Source of the DNA: a candidate division WOR-1 bacterium RIFOXYB2_FULL_46_45
GTDB lineage: Bacteria; Margulisbacteria; WOR-1; XYC2-FULL-46-14
Direction: 5' to 3'
Length of the DNA: 64,000 bases
Assembly (NCBI GenBank): GCA_001771585.1
Contig: MEUE01000001.1
Location: forward strand, 869,984 to 933,983
In this document: one piece after another, positions 13,961 through 23,270 of the stretch
Position numbering within the stretch: the first letter of the stretch is position 1
Layout of the letters: each line of letters opens with the position of its first letter
Notes under the pieces: generated by a model
Seen by the model: the letters and a program-made list of their open reading frames with translations, nothing else
The model's database searches: none
What the model was told of the DNA's origin: nothing
Position numbers and translations under genes: made by a program

Positions 13961-15160
13961 ATGGCAAGAGAAAAGTTTGAGAGAAAAAAGCCCCACTTGA
14001 ACGTAGGAACAATCGGACACGTCGATCACGGGAAGACCACACTGACTTCGGCTATGACCAGCTGTCTGGCCGCGGCAGGATTGGCGAAGGCGAAAAAATT
14101 TGACGAAATCGATTCCGCTCCGGAAGAAAAGGCGCGCGGTATTACCATCGCCATCGCCCACGTTGAATACGAATCCGACAAAAGGCACTATGCCCACATA
14201 GACTGCCCGGGACACGCCGACTATGTTAAGAACATGATCATCGGAGCCGCCCAAATGGACGGCGCCATCCTGGTTGTTTCCGCGGCCGACGGACCGATGC
14301 CGCAAACCCGCGAACACATCCTCTTGGCTCGCCAGGTTAATGTCCCCTATATCGTTGTTTTCTTAAATAAAGTGGATATGGTTGACGACAAAGAACTGAT
14401 CGAACTGGTTGAAGTTGAAACCAGGGAACTTTTACAAAAAAATGAATTCCCGGGAGACAAAACTCCGATCATCAAAGGTTCCGCTCTCCAAGCGATGGAA
14501 TGCGCTTGTGGCAAGAGAGAATGCGCCAAGTGCGGACCGATCTTCCAACTGGTTGATGCCCTTGACTCCTACATCCCTGATCCGCAAAGACCGATTGACA
14601 AGCCTTTTCTAATGCCGATCGAAGACGTTTTCACCATCACCGGACGCGGCACCGTCGGAACCGGAAGAATTGAAAGAGGAAAGATCAAGGTCAACGAAGA
14701 AGTTGAGATTGTCGGACTGGGCTCCCATACCAAATCGGTCGTTACCGGAGTGGAAATGTTCAGAAAAACCCTTGATGAAGGATTGGCCGGAGACAATGTC
14801 GGCCTGCTCCTTCGTGGAACAACCAAAGAAGAGCTGACCCGCGGAATGGTCTTGGCCAAACCCGGAAGCATCAAGCCGCACAAAAAGTTTGAAGCGCAGA
14901 TTTACGTACTTAAAAAAGAAGAAGGCGGCCGCCATACCCCGTTCTTACCGGGCTATAAACCGCAGTTCTTTATCCGCACCACCGACGTTACCGGAGAGAT
15001 CAAACTTCCGGATAAGGTTGAGATGGTCATGCCCGGAGACAACATCGTTATCACGGTTGAACTGATTACCGATGTTGCCATCGAAGAGGGTATGCGCTTC
15101 GCTATCCGCGAAGGGGGCCACACCGTCGGCGCCGGCGCGATTGCCAAAATTATCGAGTAA
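13961..15160 (+). CDS. tuf: Elongation factor Tu with a Cys-rich insert
   Basis: EF-Tu, 399 residues, delivers aminoacyl-tRNA to the ribosome. [27 protein letters not shown] and GSALQA are the GTPase motifs. Two points are unusual. Residues 179-192 read [14 protein letters not shown], giving C181-x-C183-x4-C188-x2-C191 in the loop before [10 protein letters not shown], a possible zinc site where most EF-Tu proteins have an acidic linker. In addition the switch I continuation reads [12 protein letters not shown] instead of the common ITINTAHVEY. The Shine-Dalgarno AAGGGAGG is strong. The gene follows tRNA-Thr and is followed directly by vanW, not by secE/nusG or fusA. Confidence 0.98.
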   Translation: MAREKFERKKPHLNVGTIGHVDHGKTTLTSAMTSCLAAAGLAKAKKFDEIDSAPEEKARGITIAIAHVEYESDKRHYAHIDCPGHADYVKNMIIGAAQMDGAILVVSAADGPMPQTREHILLARQVNVPYIVVFLNKVDMVDDKELIELVEVETRELLQKNEFPGDKTPIIKGSALQAMECACGKRECAKCGPIFQLVDALDSYIPDPQRPIDKPFLMPIEDVFTITGRGTVGTGRIERGKIKVNEEVEIVGLGSHTKSVVTGVEMFRKTLDEGLAGDNVGLLLRGTTKEELTRGMVLAKPGSIKPHKKFEAQIYVLKKEEGGRHTPFLPGYKPQFFIRTTDVTGEIKLPDKVEMVMPGDNIVITVELITDVAIEEGMRFAIREGGHTVGAGAIAKIIE

Positions 15161-16504
15161 TTGAACAACAAATTTAACTTAACGGTTAAAGTTCTCTCTG
15201 TTGTCGCCGTAATCTCGTTATGCTTTGCCCTTTTCTTCCTTGCCGTCGACTTTTTTGGCAGCCGGGGCCGTTTCCCCGCCAATTCTTTTATCGGTAAAGT
15301 CGATGTTTCGGGGCTCGATAAAGCCGAAGCCGTTCAAAGAATAAAAACTACCCCTGTTCCCGCCGCTTTTGAACCGATGGTTTATTTCAACGCTTCCGGC
15401 GAGACCTTTGCCTATTCGACGCAGGAGCTTGGCATTTATATCAAAGCGGAAGAATCGGTTAACAACGCCCTATCCCAAGCCAACCGCGGCAACTATGTTG
15501 AGGGGCTGCAAAAAAGGATATATAAAGAAGTCGAAAGCTTCCCTTTAATTCTGGATGCCGAACCGGCGGTTTTGCAAACTCTTTTGGAAGATCTCGCTAC
15601 CAAAGTTGAGTCGGTGGCGCAAAACGCTTCGATTTCACTGGACGAAAAAACCTTGGCCTATAACATCGTCGAGGATTTTCCGGGACGCAAACTGGACATT
15701 AAAAAAAGCATCGACGAATGCCGCTCCCGCCTGAACGAATCTAAAAACACTTTTTCCCTCTCCCTCGATTATTATGAGCTGCCGCGCGTAACCGAATACG
15801 CGTTAAGGTCGGCGCCTCCGGTCCACAAACTGGCCTCCTTTACCACTTATTATGGAACCCACGATTCTCCCAACCGGATCCACAACATAAAACTGATCGC
15901 CTCCTGGCTGGATAATACTCTTTTATTGTCCGATGAAAGTTTTTCGCTGGTAAAAGCGATCGGCAATTTTTCTCCGGAGCGAGGATTTAAACAGGCCTAT
16001 GTCATCTCCGGGGGGGTCCTGGTCCCGGAATACGGCGGGGGGACCTGCCAGATCGGAACCACTTTATATAACGCGGTCGCGCTGGCGGATTTAAACGTTA
16101 TTTCGAGAAGGAACCATTCTTTCTATTTCAGCATTTACCCGTTTGGAAGAGACGCGACCGTTTATCCGGGCTCCTCTGATTTCAGGTTTCAAAATAATAC
16201 CGGAGCGCCGATCCTGTTAAAGGCGGAGGCGACCGGACGGCTCTTGCGTTTCGCGGTTTACGGAACCCCGACCGGAAAAAAGGTGGAATTCTCGGAACCG
16301 GCAGTTTACTCTTTAACCTCAAGGGGCTTTGTCCCTTCCAACCGCTGGGCGGTTTTACGTAGTAATTCACCGTTTAGGACGATCGTCATCCGTAAAGTTT
16401 ATGATAAAACCGGGAAACTGCTAAAAGAAGAAACGATCACCAGCTTCTACAAGCTTTATGGGGACGGAACCAATGTCCCAATCAAACGAAGAGAAGGGCT
16501 ATGA
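15161..16504 (+). CDS. VanW-family protein with N-terminal membrane anchor
   Basis: The 447-residue protein starts with TTG directly after the tuf stop codon. Residues about 10-30 form a membrane segment (VLSVVAVISLCFALFFLAV). A putative peptidoglycan-binding region (about 45-210) follows, then the VanW domain (about 225-390) with FTTYYGTHDSPNRIHNI, the GGGTCQIGTTLYNAV signature and FYFSIYPFGRDATVYPG. VanW proteins are envelope-associated and of unsettled function. The stop overlaps lpxC (ATGA), so the gene is coupled to lipid A synthesis. No strong Shine-Dalgarno precedes the TTG, so translation may depend on tuf. Confidence 0.88.
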   Translation: MNNKFNLTVKVLSVVAVISLCFALFFLAVDFFGSRGRFPANSFIGKVDVSGLDKAEAVQRIKTTPVPAAFEPMVYFNASGETFAYSTQELGIYIKAEESVNNALSQANRGNYVEGLQKRIYKEVESFPLILDAEPAVLQTLLEDLATKVESVAQNASISLDEKTLAYNIVEDFPGRKLDIKKSIDECRSRLNESKNTFSLSLDYYELPRVTEYALRSAPPVHKLASFTTYYGTHDSPNRIHNIKLIASWLDNTLLLSDESFSLVKAIGNFSPERGFKQAYVISGGVLVPEYGGGTCQIGTTLYNAVALADLNVISRRNHSFYFSIYPFGRDATVYPGSSDFRFQNNTGAPILLKAEATGRLLRFAVYGTPTGKKVEFSEPAVYSLTSRGFVPSNRWAVLRSNSPFRTIVIRKVYDKTGKLLKEETITSFYKLYGDGTNVPIKRREGL

Positions 16505-17262
16505 TCACCCTTTCGGGCGTCGGCATCCATTCGGGAAAAAAATCGACCGTAAAAATCTTGCCCCAACCGGCCGGCTTCGGCATCAAGTTTTCTCTTGGGG
16601 ATGAAATTTTTCCAGTCGATATTACTCTCGTAACCGGTTCCGCGCTGGCAACCACCCTGGGGAAAATTACCCAGGTTGAGCATCTTTTGGCGGCGGCAAG
16701 AGGGATGCGGGTAACGGATATTTTGGTTAAATGCGAATCAAACGAAATCCCGATTTTGGACGGCAGCTCCCTCCCGTATGTTTTGGCTTTTGAGAAAGCG
16801 GGGCTGGCGGGAAAAGACAAATCTTCTCCCCTGATTTTGAAAGAAACCGTCAGGATTGAAGAAGGGGGAAAACTAATCGTCGCGGAGCCGGCCGAAAACT
16901 TCTCGATTGAATTTTCGGTTGATTACCCGGTCATCGGCAAACAATCTTTTTATTATGACGGGAGCGTTGAATCCTTTAAGAAAGAGATCGCTCCGGCCAG
17001 GACTTTTGGATATGAAAAAGACCTTGAATCTCTCCATCAAAACGGACTGGCGCTCGGCGCCTCGCTCGACAACGCGCTGGGGATTGATGAAAAGGGATAC
17101 ATGAACCCGCCGCGCTTTGAAAATGAACCGGTCCGCCACAAAATTCTTGATTTAATCGGCGATCTGGCTTTGCTGGGAAGGCCGATAAATGCTAAAATTA
17201 AAGCATATAAATCGAGCCATCGGTTGAATCAATTATTAGTCAGGAGGATTATTAATGCTTAA
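16501..17262 (+). CDS. lpxC: UDP-3-O-acyl-N-acetylglucosamine deacetylase (short LpxC)
   Basis: The 253-residue protein keeps LpxC catalytic residues: E60-H61 in QVEHLLAA, H213 and D217 in [11 protein letters not shown] (zinc ligands with H61), and H240 in SSHRLN. It performs the committed step of lipid A synthesis. It is about 50 residues shorter than the E. coli enzyme, mostly through compact loops. AGAAGGG precedes its ATG, which overlaps vanW by 4 bases, and its 3' end overlaps fabZ-lpxA by 8 bases. Confidence 0.93.
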   Translation: MITLSGVGIHSGKKSTVKILPQPAGFGIKFSLGDEIFPVDITLVTGSALATTLGKITQVEHLLAAARGMRVTDILVKCESNEIPILDGSSLPYVLAFEKAGLAGKDKSSPLILKETVRIEEGGKLIVAEPAENFSIEFSVDYPVIGKQSFYYDGSVESFKKEIAPARTFGYEKDLESLHQNGLALGASLDNALGIDEKGYMNPPRFENEPVRHKILDLIGDLALLGRPINAKIKAYKSSHRLNQLLVRRIINA

Positions 17263-18529
17263 CATCCAGGATATCATGAAGGCCATCCCCCACCGCTACC
17301 CCTTCCTTTTGATCGACCGGATCATTGAATTGGAGGACGGGAAAAGGGCGGTCGGGTTAAAAAACGTGACGATCAACGAACATTTTTTCCAGGGACACTT
17401 CCCGGGACAACCGGTCATGCCCGGAGTTTTGATCGTTGAAGCGCTGGCGCAAGTCGGCGCGGTGCTGGCGCTAAGAAACCCCTCGGCAGAAGGCAAGATC
17501 ATTTATTTTGGCGGAATTGACAATGTCCGCTTCAGAAGGCCGGTGGAGCCGGGCGACCAGCTGACCTTAATCGCCGAAGTCCTCTGGTCCCGCCGCGGAA
17601 TTGGAAAAATGAAGGCAACCGCCAAAGTCGGGGATGAACTGGCGGTTGAAGGGGAATTTACTTTCTCTCTGGCAGACCAGGGTTTTGGCGGAGCGCAGAT
17701 CCATCCGACCGCGACAATTCATCCGACCGCGCAGATTGAAAAAGGGGCAAAGATCGGACCGTACGTCGTGATCGGTCCTGAAGTTATAATTGGCGAAGGG
17801 ACAAAAATCGATTCCCATTCGGTTGTCGCCCGCTGGACCAAGATCGGAAAAAACAACCATATCTATCACGGCGTTTCGATCGGAACCCCTCCGCAAGACA
17901 TCCACTACAAAGGGGAGAAAAACGAGATTGTGATTGGAGACAAAAACACGATCCGTGAATTTGCCACGATCCACCTGCCGACCGGGGAAGGGAAAAAGAC
18001 GGTGATCGGCTCCGAAAATTACGTCATGGTCCACGCCCATATCCCCCACAACTGCACGATCGGGAACCAAACTGTGATCGGCGGCTACGTTGGGCTGGCG
18101 GGACACACGGTCGTAGAAGACATGGCGATTATCGGCGGCTTGACCGGAGTCCACCAGTTTGTCCGGATCGGAAAAATGGCGATGATCGGCGGAACTTCCA
18201 AAGTGGTACAGGATATTCCTCCCTTCATGCTGGCGGACGGCAACCCGGCGCAAATCCACAACGTAAACGTGGTCGGTCTGCAGAGAAGGGGTGTTTCCCA
18301 GGAAGCGATCGCGGAGGTCAAGAAGGCCTTTAAGATAATATATGAGACCAAACAGAATACCGCGGCGATTGTGTCGGAACTCAAAAAACGCCTGCGGCCG
18401 CTGGAAGAAATTAGCACCCTTATAAAATTCCTCGAGACCGAAAGCCGTAGGGGGATCAACAAAAAGACCCCAATTGAGGATTTTGAAGGGGACCTGATTT
18501 TTCCGGAGATACCCGAACTCGGGATATGA
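17255..18529 (+). CDS. FabZ-LpxA fusion: hydroxyacyl-ACP dehydratase and UDP-GlcNAc acyltransferase
   Basis: This 424-residue protein joins two enzymes. Residues 1-143 are FabZ, with hot-dog motif [20 protein letters not shown] (H48, E62 catalytic). Residues about 148-424 are LpxA, with hexapeptide repeats ([20 protein letters not shown]), catalytic H265 in HAHIPHNC, and the C-terminal helical domain. FabZ and LpxA compete for or consume the same 3-hydroxyacyl-ACP, so fusion would place the branch point between fatty acid and lipid A synthesis in one polypeptide. AGGAGG precedes ATG 17255, and no stop or frameshift separates the parts. Confidence 0.95.
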   Translation: MLNIQDIMKAIPHRYPFLLIDRIIELEDGKRAVGLKNVTINEHFFQGHFPGQPVMPGVLIVEALAQVGAVLALRNPSAEGKIIYFGGIDNVRFRRPVEPGDQLTLIAEVLWSRRGIGKMKATAKVGDELAVEGEFTFSLADQGFGGAQIHPTATIHPTAQIEKGAKIGPYVVIGPEVIIGEGTKIDSHSVVARWTKIGKNNHIYHGVSIGTPPQDIHYKGEKNEIVIGDKNTIREFATIHLPTGEGKKTVIGSENYVMVHAHIPHNCTIGNQTVIGGYVGLAGHTVVEDMAIIGGLTGVHQFVRIGKMAMIGGTSKVVQDIPPFMLADGNPAQIHNVNVVGLQRRGVSQEAIAEVKKAFKIIYETKQNTAAIVSELKKRLRPLEEISTLIKFLETESRRGINKKTPIEDFEGDLIFPEIPELGI

Positions 18530-19659
18530 AAATCCTAGTCTCCGCCGGGGAAGTTTCGAGCGATCTTTACGGTTCGTTTCTAGTCAAAGAGATTGTAAGG
18601 ACAAGTCGCGACTTGTCCTTACAAATCCTCGGCATGGGAGGAGAAAAACTCGCCGCCGCCGGGATGGATGTCCGCTGCGATATTATTGAAAGAAGCTCTG
18701 TCGGATTGGTTGAAACCCTTCCCAATATCCCCGCAATTTATTTGGTCCTGCGCAAAATGATCTCTCTCTTGGACAAAGAAAAACCGGACCTGGTCCTGGC
18801 GATCGATTCGCAGGGATTTAATCTCCCCCTGTTGCGGGAGGCAAAAAAGCGGGGGATCAAAACCGCTTATTTTATTCCTCCCCAGGAATGGCTGTGGGGG
18901 ACCGAAGAGAATTTAAAAAAAGTCGTCGCCGTCTGCGACCTAATAATTGAAATATTTGAAGACGGTTATAAGGCTTACAAAGAAAACGGCGGGAATGTAA
19001 AATATTTCGGCCATCCGATTTTAGATATCGCCAAATCCACCCTTCCTAAAGAAACCTTCCTAAAGAAACACGGATTAAAAAACGCCTTCCCGATAATCTC
19101 GCTGGGGCTTGGCAGCAGAAAACAGGAGCTGAAAAAGCTTCTGCCCAAAATTTTGAAGACAGCCGAACTTGTTGCAAAAGAATTTAGGGGAGCGCAATTT
19201 CTAATTCCTCTCTCGAACACGAAATTCAGAAAAACCATCGAAAGGCACCTGAAAAAATACAAAATAAACGCGAAAACAATCGAGGATTCCAGTTATAACA
19301 TTTTAAATGCTTCCGATCTTCTGATAACAAAATCCGGGACAATCAATGTGGAAGCATGCGTATTAAATATTCCAAATATCATGATGTATGAGGTCCACCC
19401 GTTTACGTATTGGATCGCCGAAAAAGTTTTAAAAATAAAAGTTCCTCCTTATTTCAGCCTGCCAAATTTGATAGCTAAAGAAAAGATCATCCCCGAGTTT
19501 GTGCAAAAAGAGGCCGACCCCAAAAAGATTGCCGCAGAAGCGGTAAAAATCCTAAAAAATCCTCAAGAGATAAAAATCCGCATGCAAAAAGTCACCGCCG
19601 CGCTGGGCTCTCCCGGGGCTATAAAAAAGATTTCAGCTGAAATTTCCTCCTTAATTTGA
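18526..19659 (+). CDS. lpxB: Lipid A disaccharide synthase
   Basis: The 377-residue protein joins UDP-diacylglucosamine and lipid X to make the lipid A disaccharide (GT19 family). [53 protein letters not shown] and [11 protein letters not shown] are LpxB landmarks. It overlaps the fusion gene by 4 bases (ATGA). A perfect 32-base palindrome lies inside the coding region (18593-18624) and encodes [10 protein letters not shown] between the first helix and ILGMGG; there are about two residues more here than in E. coli LpxB. Reading frame and active-site motifs are intact. Confidence 0.95.
   Translation: MKILVSAGEVSSDLYGSFLVKEIVRTSRDLSLQILGMGGEKLAAAGMDVRCDIIERSSVGLVETLPNIPAIYLVLRKMISLLDKEKPDLVLAIDSQGFNLPLLREAKKRGIKTAYFIPPQEWLWGTEENLKKVVAVCDLIIEIFEDGYKAYKENGGNVKYFGHPILDIAKSTLPKETFLKKHGLKNAFPIISLGLGSRKQELKKLLPKILKTAELVAKEFRGAQFLIPLSNTKFRKTIERHLKKYKINAKTIEDSSYNILNASDLLITKSGTINVEACVLNIPNIMMYEVHPFTYWIAEKVLKIKVPPYFSLPNLIAKEKIIPEFVQKEADPKKIAAEAVKILKNPQEIKIRMQKVTAALGSPGAIKKISAEISSLI
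18593..18624. repeat. Perfect 32-base palindrome inside lpxB
   Basis: TTGTAAGGACAAGTCG is followed at once by its exact reverse complement. The type of sequence (GTAAGGACA words closing on CG) resembles the intergenic GTAGGGAAC palindromes at 29134 and 39090. Confidence 0.9.
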
Positions 19660-19711
19660 CGATAACAATATAGAAACAGACCGGGACATTCCCGAGAGGA
19701 GAACGTAAATA

Positions 19712-21535
19712 ATGCTAAGAGGCAGTACTCCACCAACAGGAACTCCAGGATTAGTAAGAAGATTTACAATGGGAGTTAGCAACACTATTGCAGAAATGCT
19801 CCCAGCATCTACACGCGCCAGCCAGCTTGAGGCAAGAATATTAAATGGAAATATCCCTCCTATAAGAATTGTTGAATCCGCAAGAAGCTTAGCAGCACTT
19901 AATCAAGCTGAGGCATCGCAAGGTGTTCAACAAGCTTCATCCCTGAGGGCCGCAATAGCTTCGGGTTACGCAAGACTATATGAAACATTAACCGTTCAGG
20001 GTGAACGAATAGCCCTCTTACAGGAAATAGCCACTCTGGAGAAAATACAGAGAAATGGCGCAAATTATTACCCAAAACCAATTGAAGTGACTGGATTACT
20101 AACCCGTGGGGCACCAATTTCGCAAGATATCATGGCGGTATTTACTGCTGGACAAGGAGATGCTACGGGAAGAAGCATGGCAATGTTTGAAGGAATGGTC
20201 CGGGCGCTTCCAGCAAATGGGATTGTCGACTTATTGTTTAGAAAAAAATGGTCTCTTAGTGCAAATATTATCGCCGCATTACCCTTGGAAACGCTTCTTC
20301 AAGTCTCCCAGCTTATGAATGAAGGCCAGAGACAAAATTTATTGAGTTCACAGGTCACGCCGATTGCGGCAAAATTAGCGCCTACCAATCCAGTATTTGT
20401 AGCAGGAAATGAAATATGCCGCTGTCGGCCTTTTGGAGAAATGCTTTCATTTTGTGCGAAACAAAGCCCTTCAGATGGAATAATAGCAATGAGAACTATA
20501 GCTTCTCAAAACCATGATCGAATTTTAGATATTTTCCCAAATTTATTGCCCCAAGCGATCGGTCAATTTATGCAGGATCCCACAATTCGAACAATTGTAG
20601 CCGCATTTGGAGAAAACTCAATATGCAGTCTAATAAATGGTATGGATCGAGAACAAGTTAATGCGTTTATGCAAAATTTGGATATTGATACTTTTAATTC
20701 GATCTTTAGTAAGCGCAAACCTACAGAAAGATTAGTTGAAATAGCGACTTCCCCCAGAAAAACTTCTCCTGTTATTATTTCAGCCGCCCTTGTTGCTGCG
20801 CAAAACTTTGCCCCTTGGTTATCTACGCGGATTGGTCATTTTATTATTAGCCAAACCGATGAAAATTTATTAATTATTATTTCAGGCCTTTCTGTCAATT
20901 GGGGGGCATACATATTGAGGATAATTGCACGAAACAATATTAAACGAGCAACCCAATTAATACTGAGTAATGTACAGGCCGAAAATCTACCGAATTGGGG
21001 AAGCGTATATTTAAGTGCGCTGCGGCAGTACCAGGAAAACGAATTGGCGGACATTATTCAAAGACAAATAGACAGGATGCTTACCGCAAAAAGAGAAGCC
21101 GAAAAGCCCTCAATCGTAAAACAATATGATGCTGTTCTTTCAATGGGAAAATATGGTTTTACACCCTTAATGTCGGCCGAACAAGCTGATGCCCAGTATA
21201 AATTATTCTTGACTGTTCATCCGGATCGAACAGGGGGAGCAATTGATCTTGCCGCGCTTCGATCTATGGGGATTGATCCGGGAACGATTGGACCTCTTTG
21301 GACTCAAGCAAAAGCATATTTTAGGGCTAAGGGGGCCTATTCTGCTCTTTGTAGCTTAAAATTGGGATTTGAGAGAGCTACATCATTAGAAGCAGCTGAT
21401 TTATTATATGCTAAACTGAATACCGATTTAACCCAACAAGAAACCAAACAAACTTTAGCGCGCATTTGGACAGATGCTAGAAGATTTATTGAACTTTATA
21501 AGCATTATCAATGGGAATTAATTCCGATTCAATAA
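19712..21535 (+). CDS. Hypothetical 607-residue protein with a J-domain-like HPD motif
   Basis: GAGGAG lies 11 bases upstream of ATG 19712. The protein is largely helical, hydrophilic and without signal peptide. Segments such as NGIVDLLFRKKWSLSANIIAALPLETLLQV suggest short helical repeats, but I recognise no family over most of it. Near the C-terminus, AEQADAQYKLFLTVHPDRTGG (H503-P504-D505) looks like the helix II and HPD loop of a DnaJ domain, followed by a helix containing WTQAKAYFRAKGAY. If genuine, it would recruit and stimulate an Hsp70. Codon use here is A/T-richer than in the neighbouring lpx genes, which may signal transfer. Confidence 0.6.
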   Translation: MLRGSTPPTGTPGLVRRFTMGVSNTIAEMLPASTRASQLEARILNGNIPPIRIVESARSLAALNQAEASQGVQQASSLRAAIASGYARLYETLTVQGERIALLQEIATLEKIQRNGANYYPKPIEVTGLLTRGAPISQDIMAVFTAGQGDATGRSMAMFEGMVRALPANGIVDLLFRKKWSLSANIIAALPLETLLQVSQLMNEGQRQNLLSSQVTPIAAKLAPTNPVFVAGNEICRCRPFGEMLSFCAKQSPSDGIIAMRTIASQNHDRILDIFPNLLPQAIGQFMQDPTIRTIVAAFGENSICSLINGMDREQVNAFMQNLDIDTFNSIFSKRKPTERLVEIATSPRKTSPVIISAALVAAQNFAPWLSTRIGHFIISQTDENLLIIISGLSVNWGAYILRIIARNNIKRATQLILSNVQAENLPNWGSVYLSALRQYQENELADIIQRQIDRMLTAKREAEKPSIVKQYDAVLSMGKYGFTPLMSAEQADAQYKLFLTVHPDRTGGAIDLAALRSMGIDPGTIGPLWTQAKAYFRAKGAYSALCSLKLGFERATSLEAADLLYAKLNTDLTQQETKQTLARIWTDARRFIELYKHYQWELIPIQ

Positions 21536-21557
21536 ATATATGACGCCTATAATTTAA

Positions 21558-22067
21558 CTAAAAATCAAATCCAATCTTAATTTTCCCACCCAGCTTATTT
21601 GCAATCTTCTTGATCGTTTCCAATGAGAGGTTCTCCATCCCTATTTCAACTCTGGACAACATCTGCTGAGTAATCCCGATCCGTTTTGCCAATTGCTGCT
21701 GGGTAACTTTCTTTTTAAGCCTTGCCTCTTTAATTTTCTGCCCAATTTCCGCGCTTATTTTATCTCTAGGTTTTTTGGGCGTCCGGATTTTAATCCCCCG
21801 CTCTTTATATTTTTCCGCCAGTTTTTCATAAATCGCCTGCCAATATTTTATTCGTGGATTATTCCATTGGTCTTTGCGCATAATGTTTTTGAGGCGCGTC
21901 CAGTTCCTAAAAAATACCAGCGGCTTAATGTATTCCAAAAACACTTCTTGGGCAGAATTTTTACGAGCGAGTAAAAGCGCCGCAGTTTCCAAAAATCTGG
22001 GATGTTTTTCATCCGCAAAAATCTCTTCGATGTTCAGATCTCTATCCCACAACCAATCTCTTTTCAT
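21558..22067 (-). CDS. HTH (XRE-type) regulator with unknown N-terminal domain
   Basis: The start is placed at ATG 22067 (169 residues), because a sigma-70 promoter lies just upstream and longer in-frame starts would run through it and into the divergent aminotransferase gene. The C-terminal third (about residues 108-165) is an XRE HTH: IGQKIKEARLKKKVTQQQLAKRIGITQQMLSRVE. The first 95 residues are helical with many Trp and Arg and match nothing I know. It is probably autoregulated: a 12-bp inverted repeat overlaps its promoter. It might belong to a toxin-antitoxin pair, but no partner gene is adjacent. Confidence 0.75.
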   Translation of the reverse strand: MKRDWLWDRDLNIEEIFADEKHPRFLETAALLLARKNSAQEVFLEYIKPLVFFRNWTRLKNIMRKDQWNNPRIKYWQAIYEKLAEKYKERGIKIRTPKKPRDKISAEIGQKIKEARLKKKVTQQQLAKRIGITQQMLSRVEIGMENLSLETIKKIANKLGGKIKIGFDF

Positions 22068-22077
22068 CTTGAGACAA

Positions 22078-22124
22078 TTCTTACACCTTATAAGTTGTAT
22101 TGTCAAGTATTCATACAACTTATA
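22078..22124 (-). promoter_or_regulatory. Promoter overlapped by a 12-bp inverted-repeat operator
   Basis: On the minus strand TTGACA (22106-22101) and TAAGAA (22083-22078) are 17 bases apart. TATAAGTTGTAT (22089-22100) is mirrored by ATACAACTTATA (22113-22124) with a 12-base centre holding the -35. The HTH gene starts 10 bases after the -10. Confidence 0.75.
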
Positions 22125-22159
22125 GTGTGTAAAGATTTTGTCTCTTTCTTCTCCCATGC

Positions 22160-22165
22160 TATAAT
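22160..22165 (+). promoter_or_regulatory. -10 element for a leaderless aminotransferase mRNA
   Basis: TATAAT ends 7 bases before ATG 22173; TTGTCT at 22138-22143 is a possible -35 with a 16-base spacer. There is no Shine-Dalgarno. Confidence 0.6.
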
Positions 22166-22172
22166 ATGAATA

Positions 22173-23270
22173 ATGAGCGTCCCATTCTTCGACATAAAAA
22201 GGCAGATTGCGACGATCCGGCCGGAAATTGACGCGGCGGTAAAAGAGACGATTGATAGCGGCGTCTTTATCCTCGGGCCGCAAGTAGATGTCCTGGAAAC
22301 CGAGATCGCGTCATACTGCGGGACCAAATACGCCGTCGCGGTCGCGTCAGGGACAGACGCCCTTGAACTCGCTTTAGTCGCCTGCGGGATCAAATCCGGG
22401 GACGAGGTTATCACCTCCCCTTTCACCTTTATCGCCACCGCCGAAGCGATCGACTATGTCGGCGCCAAGCCGGTCTTTGTCGATATTGACGAAAAAAGCT
22501 TTAATATCGATCCGGCCAAAATAGAAGAAAAAATTACACCAAAAACCAAGGCAATTCTTCCGGTCCATCTCTACGGCCAGTGCGCCGAGATGGATAAAAT
22601 AATGGCAATCGCGAAAAAACATAAGTTGAAAGTTATCGAGGATTGCTGTCAGGCGATCGGAGCTGAATTTGGCGAAAAAAAATCGGGATCCTTTGGCGAT
22701 GCCGGGGCCTTTTCTTTTTTTCCGACCAAAAACCTCGGTTGTTTCGGCGACGGCGGGATAATTACGACCAATGACGAAAAAATTGCCAAAGAAATCAAGG
22801 TTTTGCGCAACCACGGGAGCCGTCAGGCCTATCATCACAACGTGATCGGCTACAACAGCCGCCTTGACGCTCTGCAGGCCGCAATTTTGAGAGTAAGATT
22901 GAAGCATTTAGACAAATGGTCCGAAGGGAGAAATAAAAACGCGGCGCTTTACCGCAAACTTCTTACAAAAACCTCTCTGCCGTACGAAAACAAAAACGGG
23001 AAACACGTTTACAATCAATTTACCGTTAAAACCGCGTACCGCAACAACCTGCAGGCAAAACTAAAGGCCGAAAATATCGGTTCGATGGTCTACTATCCGA
23101 TTTCGCTCCATCTGCAGGAGGCCTTTGCCGGACTGGGATATAAAAAAGGCGACCTCCCGGTGTCGGAAAAAATCCAGGAGCAGGTTTTATCCCTGCCGAT
23201 CTTCCCCGAATTGACCAATGAAGAGATAGAAAGGGTTTGCGAAGCAATCAACAAGCATGGCGAAAGTTAA
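22173..23270 (+). CDS. DegT/DnrJ/EryC1/StrS-family sugar aminotransferase
   Basis: The 365-residue PLP enzyme shows [11 protein letters not shown] (PLP phosphate contact), [26 protein letters not shown] (Asp that binds the pyridine N), and [14 protein letters not shown], whose Lys forms the internal aldimine. Family enzymes transaminate nucleotide-linked keto sugars for surface glycans. It overlaps the Gfo/Idh/MocA gene by 14 bases. An oxidoreductase plus aminotransferase pair is typical of making a 3-amino sugar such as UDP-GlcNAc3N for lipid A (GnnA/GnnB), and the lpx genes lie only 2.5 kb upstream, so that role is plausible but inferred. Confidence 0.9.
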   Translation: MSVPFFDIKRQIATIRPEIDAAVKETIDSGVFILGPQVDVLETEIASYCGTKYAVAVASGTDALELALVACGIKSGDEVITSPFTFIATAEAIDYVGAKPVFVDIDEKSFNIDPAKIEEKITPKTKAILPVHLYGQCAEMDKIMAIAKKHKLKVIEDCCQAIGAEFGEKKSGSFGDAGAFSFFPTKNLGCFGDGGIITTNDEKIAKEIKVLRNHGSRQAYHHNVIGYNSRLDALQAAILRVRLKHLDKWSEGRNKNAALYRKLLTKTSLPYENKNGKHVYNQFTVKTAYRNNLQAKLKAENIGSMVYYPISLHLQEAFAGLGYKKGDLPVSEKIQEQVLSLPIFPELTNEEIERVCEAINKHGES

